From IMG/VR virus record IMGVR_UViG_3300042115_000063, positions 1 to 23,595 of that record: a DNA stretch of 23,595 nucleotides; one strand, written 5' to 3'. The stretch's first letter is position 1; the number at the start of each line of letters is the position of its first letter. Below, one piece after another: positions 12,653-17,802 of the stretch. The position numbers and the translations under genes are program-made. Below the pieces are notes generated by a model, which ran no database searches, was not told the origin of the DNA, and worked only from the letters and a program-made list of their open reading frames with translations. The DNA comes from a virus.

Positions 12653-12873
12653 AGTCGAAGCAGACACGCGCACAGCGCGCCGCGCTCAAGTCGCGTGGGA
12701 TCAAGCCGGGCAAGGTGACGGCGAAGAGCAAGCACGGGCAGGCGTCGGGCGGCTGGTCGCCGTTCGCGGCGTCGCCCACCCCGGCCCGGATGGAACCGGT
12801 CGACGACGGACCGTACGAGGCATTCGACCGAGTCAAGGGCAAGTGGTTCCGCCACACGCCGAAGAGGAAGTGA
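12649..12873 (+). CDS. Very basic small protein, 74 aa
   Basis: The N-terminal 30 residues (MKSKQTRAQRAALKSRGIKP, then GKVTAKSKHG) are strongly basic, and the C-terminus is WFRHTPKRK. The middle has SPFAASPTPARMEPVDDGPY. It is probably disordered and nucleic acid-binding. The ATG overlaps the previous stop (ATGA). No family is recognised. Confidence 0.65.
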   Translation: MKSKQTRAQRAALKSRGIKPGKVTAKSKHGQASGGWSPFAASPTPARMEPVDDGPYEAFDRVKGKWFRHTPKRK

Positions 12874-12875
12874 GC

Positions 12876-13088
12876 ATGATCGTCTCGATCAATCTCACAG
12901 AAGACGGCCGCGCACCGATCACGGTCAAGCTCGGCGTGATCGACCCGCAAGCGCTGGTAGGCGAACCATCGATCACCTTCCGGTACGACGGCGCGACGTA
13001 CGGGCTCGACGAGATACGCGAGTATCTGAGCGGACTCGAAGACACACGCCGGAAGTATCAGGAGATCATGACGGCGCTCGGCCGCTGA
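12876..13088 (+). CDS. Hypothetical protein, 70 aa
   Basis: The product from ATG 12876 begins MIVSINLTEDGRAPITVKLG, has SITFRYDGATYGLDEIREYL and ends YQEIMTALGR. A β-rich first half is followed by a helical second half. GAAGAGGAAGTGAGC upstream gives a ribosome site. It is the last gene of the run 11941-13088, after which a new promoter begins. Confidence 0.65.
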   Translation: MIVSINLTEDGRAPITVKLGVIDPQALVGEPSITFRYDGATYGLDEIREYLSGLEDTRRKYQEIMTALGR

Positions 13089-13109
13089 CCAGCAACAACA
13101 AAATAATTC

Positions 13110-13158
13110 AAAAATATTTGCCGTAGCCCTTGCACCTATGTGCAGGGGCTACTAGGCT
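13110..13158 (+). promoter_or_regulatory. Promoter with A-tract and dyad over -35
   Basis: AAAAATATTTG (13110-13120), TTGCAC (13130-13135), a 17-bp spacer and TAGGCT (13153-13158) form the promoter. The -35 and spacer lie in a 13-bp dyad, GTAGCCCTTGCAC/GTGCAGGGGCTAC (13123-13152, one G-U). It may double as the terminator of the upstream operon or as an operator. Confidence 0.65.
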
Positions 13159-13206
13159 TAAGAAGTCATCAGGACGACAGGACGATTCGACGACTGGGAG
13201 GTCATC

Positions 13207-13605
13207 ATGGACGAGGTCACGTTGCACTGGACGCCTTCGGTGGAGCACGGAAACATGCTCATCGCGATGTGGGGACGGACGAAGCTCCGCGTGTACGACG
13301 ACACGTCGCGGACCACGGGCGGCGCGTACCTGGACATCATCGACGCGGACGCCGAGCACCGCACGCTCAGCAGCTCCCCCGCGCCGATCGCCGAGCGGTT
13401 CTGCAACTCCGTGGCGGCGCAGAACTACGCCGTTGCGTGGATCGAGCAGCAGTACGGCCAGTGCTGGAACCGGAGCCTCGCGACCGGCACGCGGTGCGCG
13501 GAACTGTCCACCCGCATCAACGAGCTGGGCTCGCGGTACTGCGTTGCCTGCTACGAGCGGTACGTCGACAACCTGCGTTCGCGCGGGATCACCGTTCCCG
13601 TCTAG
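13207..13605 (+). CDS. Hypothetical protein, 132 aa
   Basis: The protein begins MDEVTLHWTPSVEHGNMLIA and is β-rich in its first 60 residues. It has QNYAVAWIEQQYGQCWNRSL in the middle and SRYCVACYERYVDNLRSRGI near the end. Four cysteines after residue 80 (QCW, RCAE, YCVAC) could hold zinc. No family is recognised. GGGAGGTCATC directly before ATG 13207 is an unusually strong ribosome site here. The leader is long (about 45 nt from the -10). Confidence 0.7.
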   Translation: MDEVTLHWTPSVEHGNMLIAMWGRTKLRVYDDTSRTTGGAYLDIIDADAEHRTLSSSPAPIAERFCNSVAAQNYAVAWIEQQYGQCWNRSLATGTRCAELSTRINELGSRYCVACYERYVDNLRSRGITVPV

Positions 13606-13612
13606 CTCGTGG

Positions 13613-13642
13613 AGCCCCGGCCCCTTGCGGGTCGGGGCTTTT
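13613..13642 (+). terminator. Rho-independent terminator
   Basis: AGCCCCGGCCC and GGGTCGGGGCT form an 11-bp stem (one G-U), a 5-nt loop, then TTTT. Confidence 0.85.
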
Positions 13643-13643
13643 A

Positions 13644-13652
13644 TGTTAGAGT
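13644..13652 (+). promoter_or_regulatory. Extended -10 promoter
   Basis: TGT-TAGAGT begins 2 nt after the terminator U-tract, about 29 nt before the next ATG. The TAGAGTTGCAGG stretch recurs at 15327 and 15736. Confidence 0.5.
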
Positions 13653-13680
13653 TGCAGGACACAGACGAAAGGACGAACCG

Positions 13681-13875
13681 ATGCGCGACTACACAACCGC
13701 CTTCGAGCAAGCGAACGAACTCCACCCGGTGTCGACCACTCCCCCTGCGGGGGAATCGGTCATCCGGTCGCTGTGGGAAGTATCGATCAAGCCCCGCACC
13801 GGGTGCGTGATGTTCCGGCACTCATACGTTGACCCGTGCGCGTGCGCGCCATTCTCGACAAGGACGAATCGATGA
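13681..13875 (+). CDS. Hypothetical protein, 64 aa
   Basis: The product from ATG 13681 starts MRDYTTAFEQANELHPVSTT. It has WEVSIKPRTGCVMFRHSYVD and ends PCACAPFSTRTNR. Three cysteines and one or two histidines in the C-terminal half hint at metal binding. ACGAAAGGACGA precedes the start. The stop overlaps the next ATG (ATGA), and the ribosome site of the next gene lies in its last codons. Confidence 0.65.
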   Translation: MRDYTTAFEQANELHPVSTTPPAGESVIRSLWEVSIKPRTGCVMFRHSYVDPCACAPFSTRTNR

Positions 13876-14060
13876 ACCATCCCATCACTGACAAGCGAGG
13901 TCGCGTCGTGCACCTCTCCATGCTCGGGTTCAAGCCGCTGTGCAAGCCGCACACCCGCGTCGTGTTCCATGCGACGCTGATCGGCGTGGCCGGAACGAAG
14001 CTGTGCGAGACCTGCGCCGAACGTGACTTGCAAGCGCGGTATGAGAACGGAGAGCGGTAA
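13872..14060 (+). CDS. Small CxxC protein, 62 aa
   Basis: The start at 13872 comes from the ATGA overlap with AAGGACGAATC upstream. The product begins MNHPITDKRGRVVHLSMLGF. It has KPLCKPHTRVVFHATLIGVA and then LCETCAERDL. Cys/His pairs (C..H and CETC) could form a zinc ribbon. The stop shares one base with the next start (TAATG). Confidence 0.65.
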   Translation: MNHPITDKRGRVVHLSMLGFKPLCKPHTRVVFHATLIGVAGTKLCETCAERDLQARYENGER

Positions 14061-14197
14061 TGCCTACCCGCAGGCGGCCGAGTCGCGTCCACCGGCCGAA
14101 CGGCCCCTACTTCCCGCTGGGGTTGATCGGTGGCGAGTACTGCGTCAAGTGCCGCGAGGCATGGCCCTGTTACGGAGCAAAGGAGACAAAACGATGA
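14060..14197 (+). CDS. Basic Cys-containing microprotein, 45 aa
   Basis: The product is MPTRRRPSRVHRPNGPYFPL, then GLIGGEYCVKCREAWPCYGA and KETKR. A basic N-terminus precedes a CxxC plus a third cysteine. It is coupled to both neighbours through TAATG and ATGA junctions. The AAAGGAG ribosome site of the next gene lies at its end. No family is recognised. Confidence 0.6.
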   Translation: MPTRRRPSRVHRPNGPYFPLGLIGGEYCVKCREAWPCYGAKETKR

Positions 14198-14370
14198 AGC
14201 GCACCAACGTCTATCGAATCATCGTCATGGTGGTAGGCGGCATCACTGCCCTGATGGCGCTGTGGGCGCTCGACGGCGGTGCAACCGTCACCATCACCTT
14301 CGAAGAAGCCGTGATCAGTCTGCTCATGGCTATCCTCGTGGTGCTCGTGCTGAACGGCAGCGATCGATGA
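14194..14370 (+). CDS. Two-segment membrane protein, 58 aa
   Basis: The product begins MKRTNVYRIIVMVVGGITAL. It has two hydrophobic segments (about residues 8-25 and 40-55) around a short polar loop, and ends LVLNGSDR. A strong AAAGGAG ribosome site lies upstream. The stop overlaps the next ATG (ATGA). Topology resembles small phage membrane proteins, including holins, but nothing in the position links it to lysis. Confidence 0.65.
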   Translation: MKRTNVYRIIVMVVGGITALMALWALDGGATVTITFEEAVISLLMAILVVLVLNGSDR

Positions 14371-14828
14371 AGCCTCCCGCACTGCAAGTGCTCTTCGAGC
14401 CCTTTCCGGACCACGCCGACTACCGGTGGAACCGGGAAGGGGGCGAAGCCTTCGCCGGAACGTACTATCTTGACGCGCTCGAACCGGATAGTTCGCTCAA
14501 GGTGCGCGGGTACCGCGCGATGTTCGTCGGCTGCTCCGGCTGCCGCCGATCGGACACCGACCCGCGCGCCCATTGGGACATGCGCAACGACTCCATGCGG
14601 CCCGGCGACAAGCTGCGGCACTGCGGGAAGTGGAAGATGATCGGCAGTGTCGTGAAGGCGTTCGGCGGGTGGAAGGCAGTGCATTACGTCGAGCTTGCCG
14701 AGCACGAAGGCTTGCAGTTCCACCCGGTACCGCGCCGGTACCGGGATCCCGTGACCGATGAGCTGTACGAGGGTCCGATGCGGCCGGACCGGCACGGCAT
14801 GACGGCCACTCAACTGCGGAAACGCTAG
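14367..14828 (+). CDS. Hypothetical protein with CSGCR motif, 153 aa
   Basis: The product from ATG 14367 begins MKPPALQVLFEPFPDHADYR and has YRAMFVGCSGCRRSDTDPRA (about residues 46-65), RHCGKWKMIGSVVKAFGGWK and a basic C-terminus (MTATQLRKR). The CSGCR element with a following Asp/Thr also appears in the 21651 gene product (VRCSGCRWTDT), so the two may share a zinc-binding fold. The longer open frame upstream (from 14130) overlaps two real genes and was rejected. Its function is unknown. Confidence 0.7.
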   Translation: MKPPALQVLFEPFPDHADYRWNREGGEAFAGTYYLDALEPDSSLKVRGYRAMFVGCSGCRRSDTDPRAHWDMRNDSMRPGDKLRHCGKWKMIGSVVKAFGGWKAVHYVELAEHEGLQFHPVPRRYRDPVTDELYEGPMRPDRHGMTATQLRKR

Positions 14829-14842
14829 GTCGCAGCAATCTT

Positions 14843-14891
14843 AAAAATATTTGCTCCGGCCCTTGCACCCTCGTGCGAGGGCCGGTATTGT
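14843..14891 (+). promoter_or_regulatory. Promoter with A-tract and dyad over -35
   Basis: AAAAATATTTG (14843-14853), TTGCAC (14863-14868), 17 bp and TATTGT (14886-14891) form the promoter. The -35 and spacer form a 13-bp dyad, CCGGCCCTTGCAC/GTGCGAGGGCCGG (14856-14885, one G-U), nearly the same geometry as at 13110. Confidence 0.65.
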
Positions 14892-14940
14892 TGTCTTCAC
14901 CAGGGCAAGTGCCCGCGACGACAGACGATAGGACGAGATC

Positions 14941-15192
14941 ATGTTGAACACGCAGACCGCCACCGCCGAGCAGGTAGCCGACTTCATGCAGCGCCTCAGC
15001 AATCGCGAACTCTCCGAACTCTGGGTCGAAGTCGCCGAGATGGCCGCTTCCACCGAAGTCAACATGGTTCAGGACTGGGTTTCTGACGAAGTGCTACGCC
15101 GGGTCGGCGACGACCTCTTCGACGCGTGGCTGCTCGACTTCGATGCGGACGGCAACCCGGTCGCGCCGATCGAGTACCTTCGCAAGGTGTAG
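14941..15192 (+). CDS. Hypothetical acidic protein, 83 aa
   Basis: The protein is acidic and helical: MLNTQTATAEQVADFMQRLS, then NRELSELWVEVAEMAASTEV, QDWVSDEVLRRVGDDLFDAW and LLDFDADGNPVAPIEYLRKV. No family is recognised. Start 14941 has ACGATAGGACGA upstream. It is a single-gene cassette between its own promoter and a terminator. The 15193-15234 stretch after it holds nothing clear. Confidence 0.7.
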   Translation: MLNTQTATAEQVADFMQRLSNRELSELWVEVAEMAASTEVNMVQDWVSDEVLRRVGDDLFDAWLLDFDADGNPVAPIEYLRKV

Positions 15193-15234
15193 CCCGCTAA
15201 GCTGGACATGGCAACTGCCGCTGCCAGTCTCCCG

Positions 15235-15259
15235 GCCCCGGTCCCACAAGGACCGGGGC
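15235..15259 (+). terminator. Terminator
   Basis: GCCCCGGTCC and GGACCGGGGC form a perfect 10-bp stem with a 5-nt loop, followed by TCTTCG. Confidence 0.7.
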
Positions 15260-15272
15260 TCTTCGCTGTCAG

Positions 15273-15332
15273 AAAAATATTTGAGAAAGTTCGGCCCCCG
15301 GGGTGGACGCTCGGCGGGAATTCGATTAGAGT
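15273..15332 (+). promoter_or_regulatory. Promoter, copy 1 of a duplicated type
   Basis: AAAAATATTTG (15273-15283) runs on into GAGAAAGTTCGGCC. Further on, TGGACG (15304-15309), a 17-bp spacer and TAGAGT (15327-15332) form the promoter hexamers. The A-tract block and the block around the -10 are repeated almost exactly at 15683-15748. Confidence 0.65.
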
Positions 15333-15370
15333 TGCAGGTGCAAGGGCAACCAAGACGATAGGATGAAACG

Positions 15371-15640
15371 ATGAACGACGCACGCGGGAATGAACTCCGG
15401 ATCGGCGACACGATCGTCACGACCGATTGGAACGGGGCCGGTGAGCCGGTGTTGTCCCAGCACATCGTGCATGGCTTCGACGAGAAGGCCGGAAACGTCA
15501 TCTGCGGCCTGACGTACCGCGAGATTCACAAGCGGACGCCGGGCACTCGTACCGACGTGAGCCCGGCGCAGATCAGCAGGCGCGAGAAGGTGCGGTACGC
15601 GCTCGCAGCGAACACCGTCCACCGCAAGTCCGAACGCTAG
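15371..15640 (+). CDS. Hypothetical small β protein, 89 aa
   Basis: The protein begins MNDARGNELRIGDTIVTTDW and is β-rich, with a basic C-terminus (REKVRYALAANTVHRKSER). The N-terminal 'LRIGDTIVTTDW' resembles 'LEVGDLILRRIEG' in the next gene's product, as in small SH3-like barrels. Together with the duplicated promoter this suggests a duplicated cassette. Start 15371 has ACGATAGGATGA upstream. Confidence 0.7.
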   Translation: MNDARGNELRIGDTIVTTDWNGAGEPVLSQHIVHGFDEKAGNVICGLTYREIHKRTPGTRTDVSPAQISRREKVRYALAANTVHRKSER

Positions 15641-15645
15641 ATGAG

Positions 15646-15674
15646 AAGCCCGGCCGGAAGATTCGGCCGGGCTT
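15646..15674 (+). terminator. Rho-independent terminator
   Basis: AAGCCCGGCCG and CGGCCGGGCTT form a perfect 11-bp stem with a 7-nt loop, followed by TTC (TTTT including the stem end). Confidence 0.85.
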
Positions 15675-15682
15675 TTCGCTGT

Positions 15683-15741
15683 AAAAATATTTGAGAAAGT
15701 TCGGCCTAGGGCTGGACACGGGGCCGGAATTCGATTAGAGT
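15683..15741 (+). promoter_or_regulatory. Promoter, copy 2 of a duplicated type
   Basis: AAAAATATTTG (15683-15693) runs on into GAGAAAGTTCGGCC. TGGACA (15713-15718), a 17-bp spacer and TAGAGT (15736-15741) follow. The -35 is closer to consensus than in copy 1. Confidence 0.65.
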
Positions 15742-15789
15742 TGCAGGTACAACACAACAGGGTGCAAGATCAGACGATAGGATGAACTG

Positions 15790-16056
15790 ATGAGCAAGCG
15801 CGAATTCATCAAGGCGTGGAATCTGGAAGTCGGCGACTTGATCCTTCGACGCATCGAAGGGAAGGACAGCCGACCGGGGATCACTTCGGGTGATCGAGTG
15901 GTCGACATCGTGCGGCACACGCGCGAGGGATCGAGCCCAGGACACGTCGGCATGTGGCGATCGAACGTTGTTCTGATCGGCGTGTACGGGGCTTACTCAC
16001 CCAAGTGGCGCGTCTACCAGGGCGACGACACGGTCAAGATCGAGCGCCGCAAGTGA
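15790..16056 (+). CDS. Hypothetical small β protein, 88 aa
   Basis: The protein begins MSKREFIKAWNLEVGDLILR and is β-rich (ITSGDRVVDIVRHTREGSSP, WRSNVVLIGVYGAYSPKWRV). It has a basic end (KIERRK). It resembles the 15371 product in its 'L.VGD.I' opening and in size. Start 15790 has ACGATAGGATGA upstream. A bidirectional terminator separates it from the convergent minus-strand gene at 16090. Confidence 0.7.
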   Translation: MSKREFIKAWNLEVGDLILRRIEGKDSRPGITSGDRVVDIVRHTREGSSPGHVGMWRSNVVLIGVYGAYSPKWRVYQGDDTVKIERRK

Positions 16057-16057
16057 C

Positions 16058-16083
16058 AATAGCCCCGCTTCGGCGGGGCTATT
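16058..16083. terminator. Bidirectional terminator between convergent genes
   Basis: AATAGCCCCGC and GCGGGGCTATT form a perfect 11-bp stem with a TTCG loop. It begins 1 nt after the plus-strand stop and ends 6 nt before the minus-strand stop at 16090. Confidence 0.8.
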
Positions 16084-16089
16084 CGCTGC

Positions 16090-16347
16090 CTACGGACGCC
16101 ATCCCTTCATACGCGCCTTGCGATCCATTGATTGCGCGATACGTGCCAGCGCCGAATGTGCGCCCTCGTGTCCTACCTCGCGGTAGCACCCAAGCGGGTA
16201 CTTGCGCCGGAACGCACGAGCCGGAAGCGCGCCGCAGCGTCCGTGTCCGGCGGCCGTCTCACGCATGAAGGTCTCCGTGTACTCGTGCAACTCGACGTTC
16301 GCCAGGTGGGGCGGCGTCAGCGGTGCGGGCTCGTCATAGGTCCACAT
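16090..16347 (-). CDS. Small protein with Cys/His C-terminal motif, 85 aa
   Basis: The start at 16347 lies 2 nt after the stop of the upstream sponge-like gene. The product begins MWTYDEPAPLTPPHLANVEL. It has a C-terminal CGALPARAFRRKYPLGCYRE followed by VGHEGAH. The C...C...GHEGxH pattern is common in short actinophage proteins and is probably a zinc site. The open frame up to 16644 in this frame overlaps the other gene and was rejected. Its role is unknown. Its coupling to the Acb2-like gene suggests a shared function. Confidence 0.65.
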   Translation of the reverse strand: MWTYDEPAPLTPPHLANVELHEYTETFMRETAAGHGRCGALPARAFRRKYPLGCYREVGHEGAHSALARIAQSMDRKARMKGWRP

Positions 16348-16349
16348 GG

Positions 16350-16628
16350 CTAGTTCACGTGCGTCCCGTCTGCTTTCCGGTGCAGCATACGCAGGTCGGC
16401 TGCTTCGTCGGCCTCGCGCAGGGCCAGGGCTGACCGGACCGCGCAATCCTTGGATTCGAGCAGCTTCCGCAGTGCCACGGTCGTCTCTGCGGACGCTGGC
16501 AGCGTGGCGACGAGTTCGTAGGCCAGTTCGGCGAAGGGCTCGGAGACCGTACGCAGATCGGCGGGCAGGTGCTCGTACGCGAAGTAGGAGAGCAGGGTTT
16601 CGGCCGGTGTCTTCGTCGTGTTCGTCAT
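16350..16628 (-). CDS. Candidate Acb2/Tad1 hairpin-domain protein (cyclic nucleotide sponge), 92 aa
   Basis: The core LLSYFAYEHLPADLRTVSEP (12-31), FAELAYELVATLPASAETTV (32-51) and ALRKLLESKDCAVRSALALR (52-71) forms two helices. The pattern is YF.Y.HLP..L..VS.PF.ELA..L...LP...E...ALRKLLE.KD.AVR. This fits small actinophage proteins related to the helical-hairpin fold of Acb2 and Tad1, which sequester cyclic nucleotide signals of CBASS and Thoeris defence. The assignment is from memory of the pattern, not a search. The gene starts a two-gene minus-strand unit inserted among plus-strand cassettes. Confidence 0.6.
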   Translation of the reverse strand: MTNTTKTPAETLLSYFAYEHLPADLRTVSEPFAELAYELVATLPASAETTVALRKLLESKDCAVRSALALREADEAADLRMLHRKADGTHVN

Positions 16629-16690
16629 CCGGTGAGCGTAGCATGTTCGGTTCGATATGGGAGCGCTCTCAGAACATCATGAACTTTCTC

Positions 16691-16739
16691 AAAAATATTT
16701 TGCCAAAGGGTTGACGCTGGTCGGGACCGGTCGTAAGCT
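16691..16739 (+). promoter_or_regulatory. Promoter for the winged-helix gene
   Basis: AAAAATATTTTG (16691-16702), TTGACG (16711-16716), 17 bp and TAAGCT (16734-16739) form the promoter, the best -35 in the window. On the opposite strand the same A/T block reads as AAAATATTTTTGAGAAAGTTC-like (16701-16681), matching the blocks at 15273 and 15683, and faces the Acb2-like gene. Confidence 0.7.
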
Positions 16740-16774
16740 TGAGGGACAGACGACGAGACGACAGGATGAAGACC

Positions 16775-17041
16775 ATGAAGAAGCTCACGAAGGCTCAGGA
16801 AACGGCCCTCCGCACCATCGCCGAGAACCCCGGCAAGGTCGCGAACAACTGGAACCTGACCAGCGATGACCTGCTGTACATCCGAGTCACCACCGGACAG
16901 GCGCTGGCGAACGCCGGACTGATCGACGCCGTCGAGACTGACCAGGTCCGCACCCACACCCTCAAGACCGGCTACACGTTCAGCGTCCGACTGACCATGT
17001 GGGAACTGACTGACAAGGGCCGGGAGTACCTGGGGATGTAG
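16775..17041 (+). CDS. Putative winged-helix DNA-binding protein, 88 aa
   Basis: The product begins MKKLTKAQETALRTIAENPG (helix 1), then a helix-turn-helix-like stretch (LTSDDLLYIRVTTGQALANAGLI). It ends with the wing and final helix pattern TMWELTDKGREYLGM, typical of small phage winged-helix proteins. Start 16775 has ACGACAGGATGAAG before it; the in-frame ATG at 16766 is part of that leader. It sits beside the shared AT-rich promoter block, so it may regulate it, which is inference. Confidence 0.65.
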   Translation: MKKLTKAQETALRTIAENPGKVANNWNLTSDDLLYIRVTTGQALANAGLIDAVETDQVRTHTLKTGYTFSVRLTMWELTDKGREYLGM

Positions 17042-17045
17042 GGAG

Positions 17046-17067
17046 AGCCGCCGAGAGGCGGCTTTTC
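17046..17067 (+). terminator. Rho-independent terminator
   Basis: AGCCGCC and GGCGGCT form a 7-bp stem with a GAGA loop, followed by TTTTC. Confidence 0.8.
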
Positions 17068-17082
17068 TCGCGGCAACTTGGA

Positions 17083-17219
17083 AAGCGCTTACATATCGTG
17101 GTGTGATTTCGGGGGGCGGGGCGAGAGGGGGTGCCCCCGCGCGGCCGGGCCATGCCCGAGCGAAACCCCCGAAGGGGGTACCCCCTTGGGGTATGCCTAC
17201 CTCCCCCACCCGCATACCC
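17083..17219. other. Hairpin-dense, G-run-rich intergenic region without a gene
   Basis: No convincing gene is seen between 17042 and 17276. The stretch has G runs (17111-17131) with quadruplex potential. Short inverted repeats follow: GGGG/CCCC around 17127-17138, CGGGC/GCCCG about 17146-17158, ACCCCC/GGGGGT 17165-17179, TACCCC/GGGGTA 17179-17193 and GGGTATGC/GCATACCC 17189-17219. An AAGCGCTT palindrome lies at 17083. Several hairpins overlap and exclude one another. Confidence 0.5.
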
Positions 17220-17230
17220 TCGCGTGCGCC

Positions 17231-17239
17231 TGGTATTAT
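17231..17239 (+). promoter_or_regulatory. Extended -10 promoter
   Basis: TGG-TATTAT is a near-consensus extended -10, about 38 nt before the TTG start of the next gene. Confidence 0.55.
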
Positions 17240-17276
17240 GTAAGAGTTCAACGGACACAGACGAAAGGACGAGGCA

Positions 17277-17480
17277 TTGCCTAAGGACTTCATCACTCCA
17301 CAGCAGGCACGCCACATCAAGGAACGTCATGAGCGCGAGCTCAACGACATCCGCAAGACGGCCAACAACGCAGGTCGCGCTACCACTGGCGAAGAGAACA
17401 AACGGATCAAAGTAATCAAAGGGATCATTGCGGACGCTGAGGCTGTGATCCGTGGTGACGGACGGAAGGGTAGGCGCTAG
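17277..17480 (+). CDS. Hypothetical helical basic protein, 67 aa
   Basis: The start is a rare TTG at 17277, supported by ACGAAAGGACGA 5 nt before it; no in-frame ATG lies nearby. The product begins (M)PKDFITPQQARHIKERHE and is one long charged helix (RELNDIRKTANNAGRATTGE, RIKVIKGIIADAEAVIRGDG) with a basic end (RKGRR). It could be a coiled coil or a nucleic acid-binding peptide. No family is recognised. Confidence 0.65.
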   Translation: MPKDFITPQQARHIKERHERELNDIRKTANNAGRATTGEENKRIKVIKGIIADAEAVIRGDGRKGRR

Positions 17481-17482
17481 AC

Positions 17483-17686
17483 ATGGCGAACAATGACCGC
17501 AACAAGGAACGCGCTGAGCAGGACAAACGCAAGCAGCGCGGCAATGACCAGGCCGCTTGGGATCGCTACAGGCGCAACAACCAGTCGAAGGCGCTCAACA
17601 AGAAAGCCGAGCGTGAGGCCGAGAAGCGCTGGAAGAATCGCGGCGGGGGTGGCGATGACGTGATCGACACAGGCATGTTCAGATAA
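17483..17686 (+). CDS. Highly charged small protein, 67 aa
   Basis: The protein is dominated by Arg, Lys, Glu, Asn and Asp: MANNDRNKERAEQDKRKQRG and so on, ending NRGGGGDDVIDTGMFR. It is likely disordered or a single charged helix. It starts 2 nt after the previous stop, so the two basic/charged proteins are made together. No family is recognised. Confidence 0.6.
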   Translation: MANNDRNKERAEQDKRKQRGNDQAAWDRYRRNNQSKALNKKAEREAEKRWKNRGGGGDDVIDTGMFR

Positions 17687-17698
17687 GGAGGTGACCAC

Positions 17699-17770
17699 AT
17701 GCGTTCCTGTAACGCGTGCGGGCAGAAGCCGCACCGACCCGGCTGTCCGTTGGGGCCGATAGGTGGCTAA
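17699..17770 (+). CDS. Cys/His microprotein, 23 aa
   Basis: The product is MRSCNACGQKPHRPGCPLGP then IGG. CxxC...HxxxC can bind one zinc ion. The gene has the strongest ribosome site in the window, AAGGAGGTGACC, complementary to the 16S rRNA 3' end. That strongly supports translation despite the small size. A terminator follows 3 nt after the stop. Confidence 0.65.
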   Translation: MRSCNACGQKPHRPGCPLGPIGG

Positions 17771-17773
17771 GCG

Positions 17774-17802
17774 AGGGGCGATCCGAGAGGATCGCCCCTT
17801 TT
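17774..17802 (+). terminator. Rho-independent terminator
   Basis: AGGGGCGATCC and GGATCGCCCCT form a perfect 11-bp stem with a GAGA loop, then TTT. It ends the plus-strand cassette block. Confidence 0.9.

Noticed and set aside
15210-15363. Open frame of about 50 residues from ATG 15210
   Set aside because: It runs across a terminator and a promoter, and has no ribosome site.
17131-17415. Plus-strand frame of 94 residues from 17131 and a similar one from 17078
   Set aside because: Composition reflects G/C runs and hairpins. The start has no leader, and it overlaps the better-supported gene at 17277 in another frame.
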